Positions 51,993 to 52,118 of a stretch of DNA of 52,118 nt are shown here, one piece after another. The stretch lies in contig JALHNB010000050.1 of NCBI GenBank assembly GCA_022843745.1, positions 1 through 52,118 of the forward strand. Direction: 5' to 3'. Position 1 is the stretch's first letter. Every line of letters starts with the position of its first letter. The stretch comes from Anaerolineae bacterium (lineage in GTDB: Bacteria > Chloroflexota > Anaerolineae > Aggregatilineales > Phototrophicaceae). The position numbers were made by a program, and so were the translations under genes. Below the pieces are notes generated by a model. The model was not told the DNA's origin. It ran no database searches and was given only the letters and a program-made list of their open reading frames with translations.

Positions 51993-52118
51993 ATTCCATT
52001 ACCTCATCGAAAAAGAGCTGCTTTGTCCCGATCATGGTTCAGCTTCATGCTCATTGATAACCATCAAATTGTTGGTTCAGAAACGGTTGACAACATTAAG
52101 TTATAGGTCAAAATTCGT

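Overview
This is a dense, gene-rich bacterial chromosomal window with moderately high GC in most genes. No 16S rRNA or other marker is present, so the taxonomy is inference. The mix of LuxR-type regulators, TIR-WD40 and TIR-NB-ARC proteins, many phytanoyl-CoA dioxygenase (PhyH) paralogs, secreted pre-peptidase/SH3, beta-helix and TolB-like surface proteins, and many short G/C-run palindromes between genes best fits a Chloroflexota (Anaerolineae-like) genome. A cyanobacterium or other multicellular-type bacterium is a weaker alternative. I saw no tRNA, rRNA, CRISPR array or replication origin.

Layout. 1-4.1 kb: the 3' part of a NarL/LuxR response regulator, a TIR protein with 14 WD40 repeats, and a small unknown protein. 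4.2-8.7 kb: an operon-like minus-strand set (PadR regulator, MacB/LolD-type ATPase, large FtsX-type permease) with two candidate PadR sites. 8.9-18.2 kb: tandem duplicated PhyH genes, an ABC exporter, a secreted protein with two fused solute-binding domains, a PhyH-cupin pair and a secreted beta-lactamase-fold hydrolase. 18.3-25.7 kb: a sugar-phosphate isomerase-like TIM barrel, two small paralogs of unknown function, a winged-helix protein, a phosphotransferase, a methyltransferase, a cytochrome P450 and a PEP-mutase/isocitrate-lyase family enzyme. 26-29.8 kb: a multidomain secreted protein, DinB and VOC proteins. 29.9-32.5 kb: a TIR-NB-ARC-TPR protein resembling a bacterial NLR. 33-38 kb: a divergent SDR/TetR pair with two operator-like palindromes, a UBP zinc finger, a membrane-anchored unknown and a second ABC exporter. 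38.4-40.2 kb: an AAA ATPase (split by an in-frame stop) overlapping a DUF4276/TOPRIM-like gene, which looks like a two-gene defence module. 40.2-43.9 kb: Nudix, Memo-like, unknown and alpha/beta-hydrolase genes. 44.1-50.6 kb: a secreted beta-helix protein, an orphan terminase pair whose large subunit carries an in-frame amber codon, and a secreted TolB-like propeller. The end holds a fourth PhyH and a STAS-like protein.

The most unusual signal is not one gene. Two families of short palindromic repeats are scattered through the window. Family A is C-run/G-run with a CTCACCCC...GGGGTGAG outline, about 14 sites. Family B is GTAGGGG...CCCCTAC with a changing but self-complementary core. Copies also lie in frame inside four protein-coding genes: the winged-helix protein, the second ABC exporter, the terminase large subunit and the TIR-NB-ARC protein. 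There they add short, low-complexity peptide inserts, apparently in loops or linkers. This resembles the Rickettsia palindromic element phenomenon.

Accessory or immune-like content (TIR-WD40, TIR-NB-ARC-TPR, ATPase/DUF4276, orphan terminase) is interspersed with ordinary metabolic genes rather than forming one island. Parts of these genes are visibly more AT-rich than their neighbours, consistent with modular acquisition.
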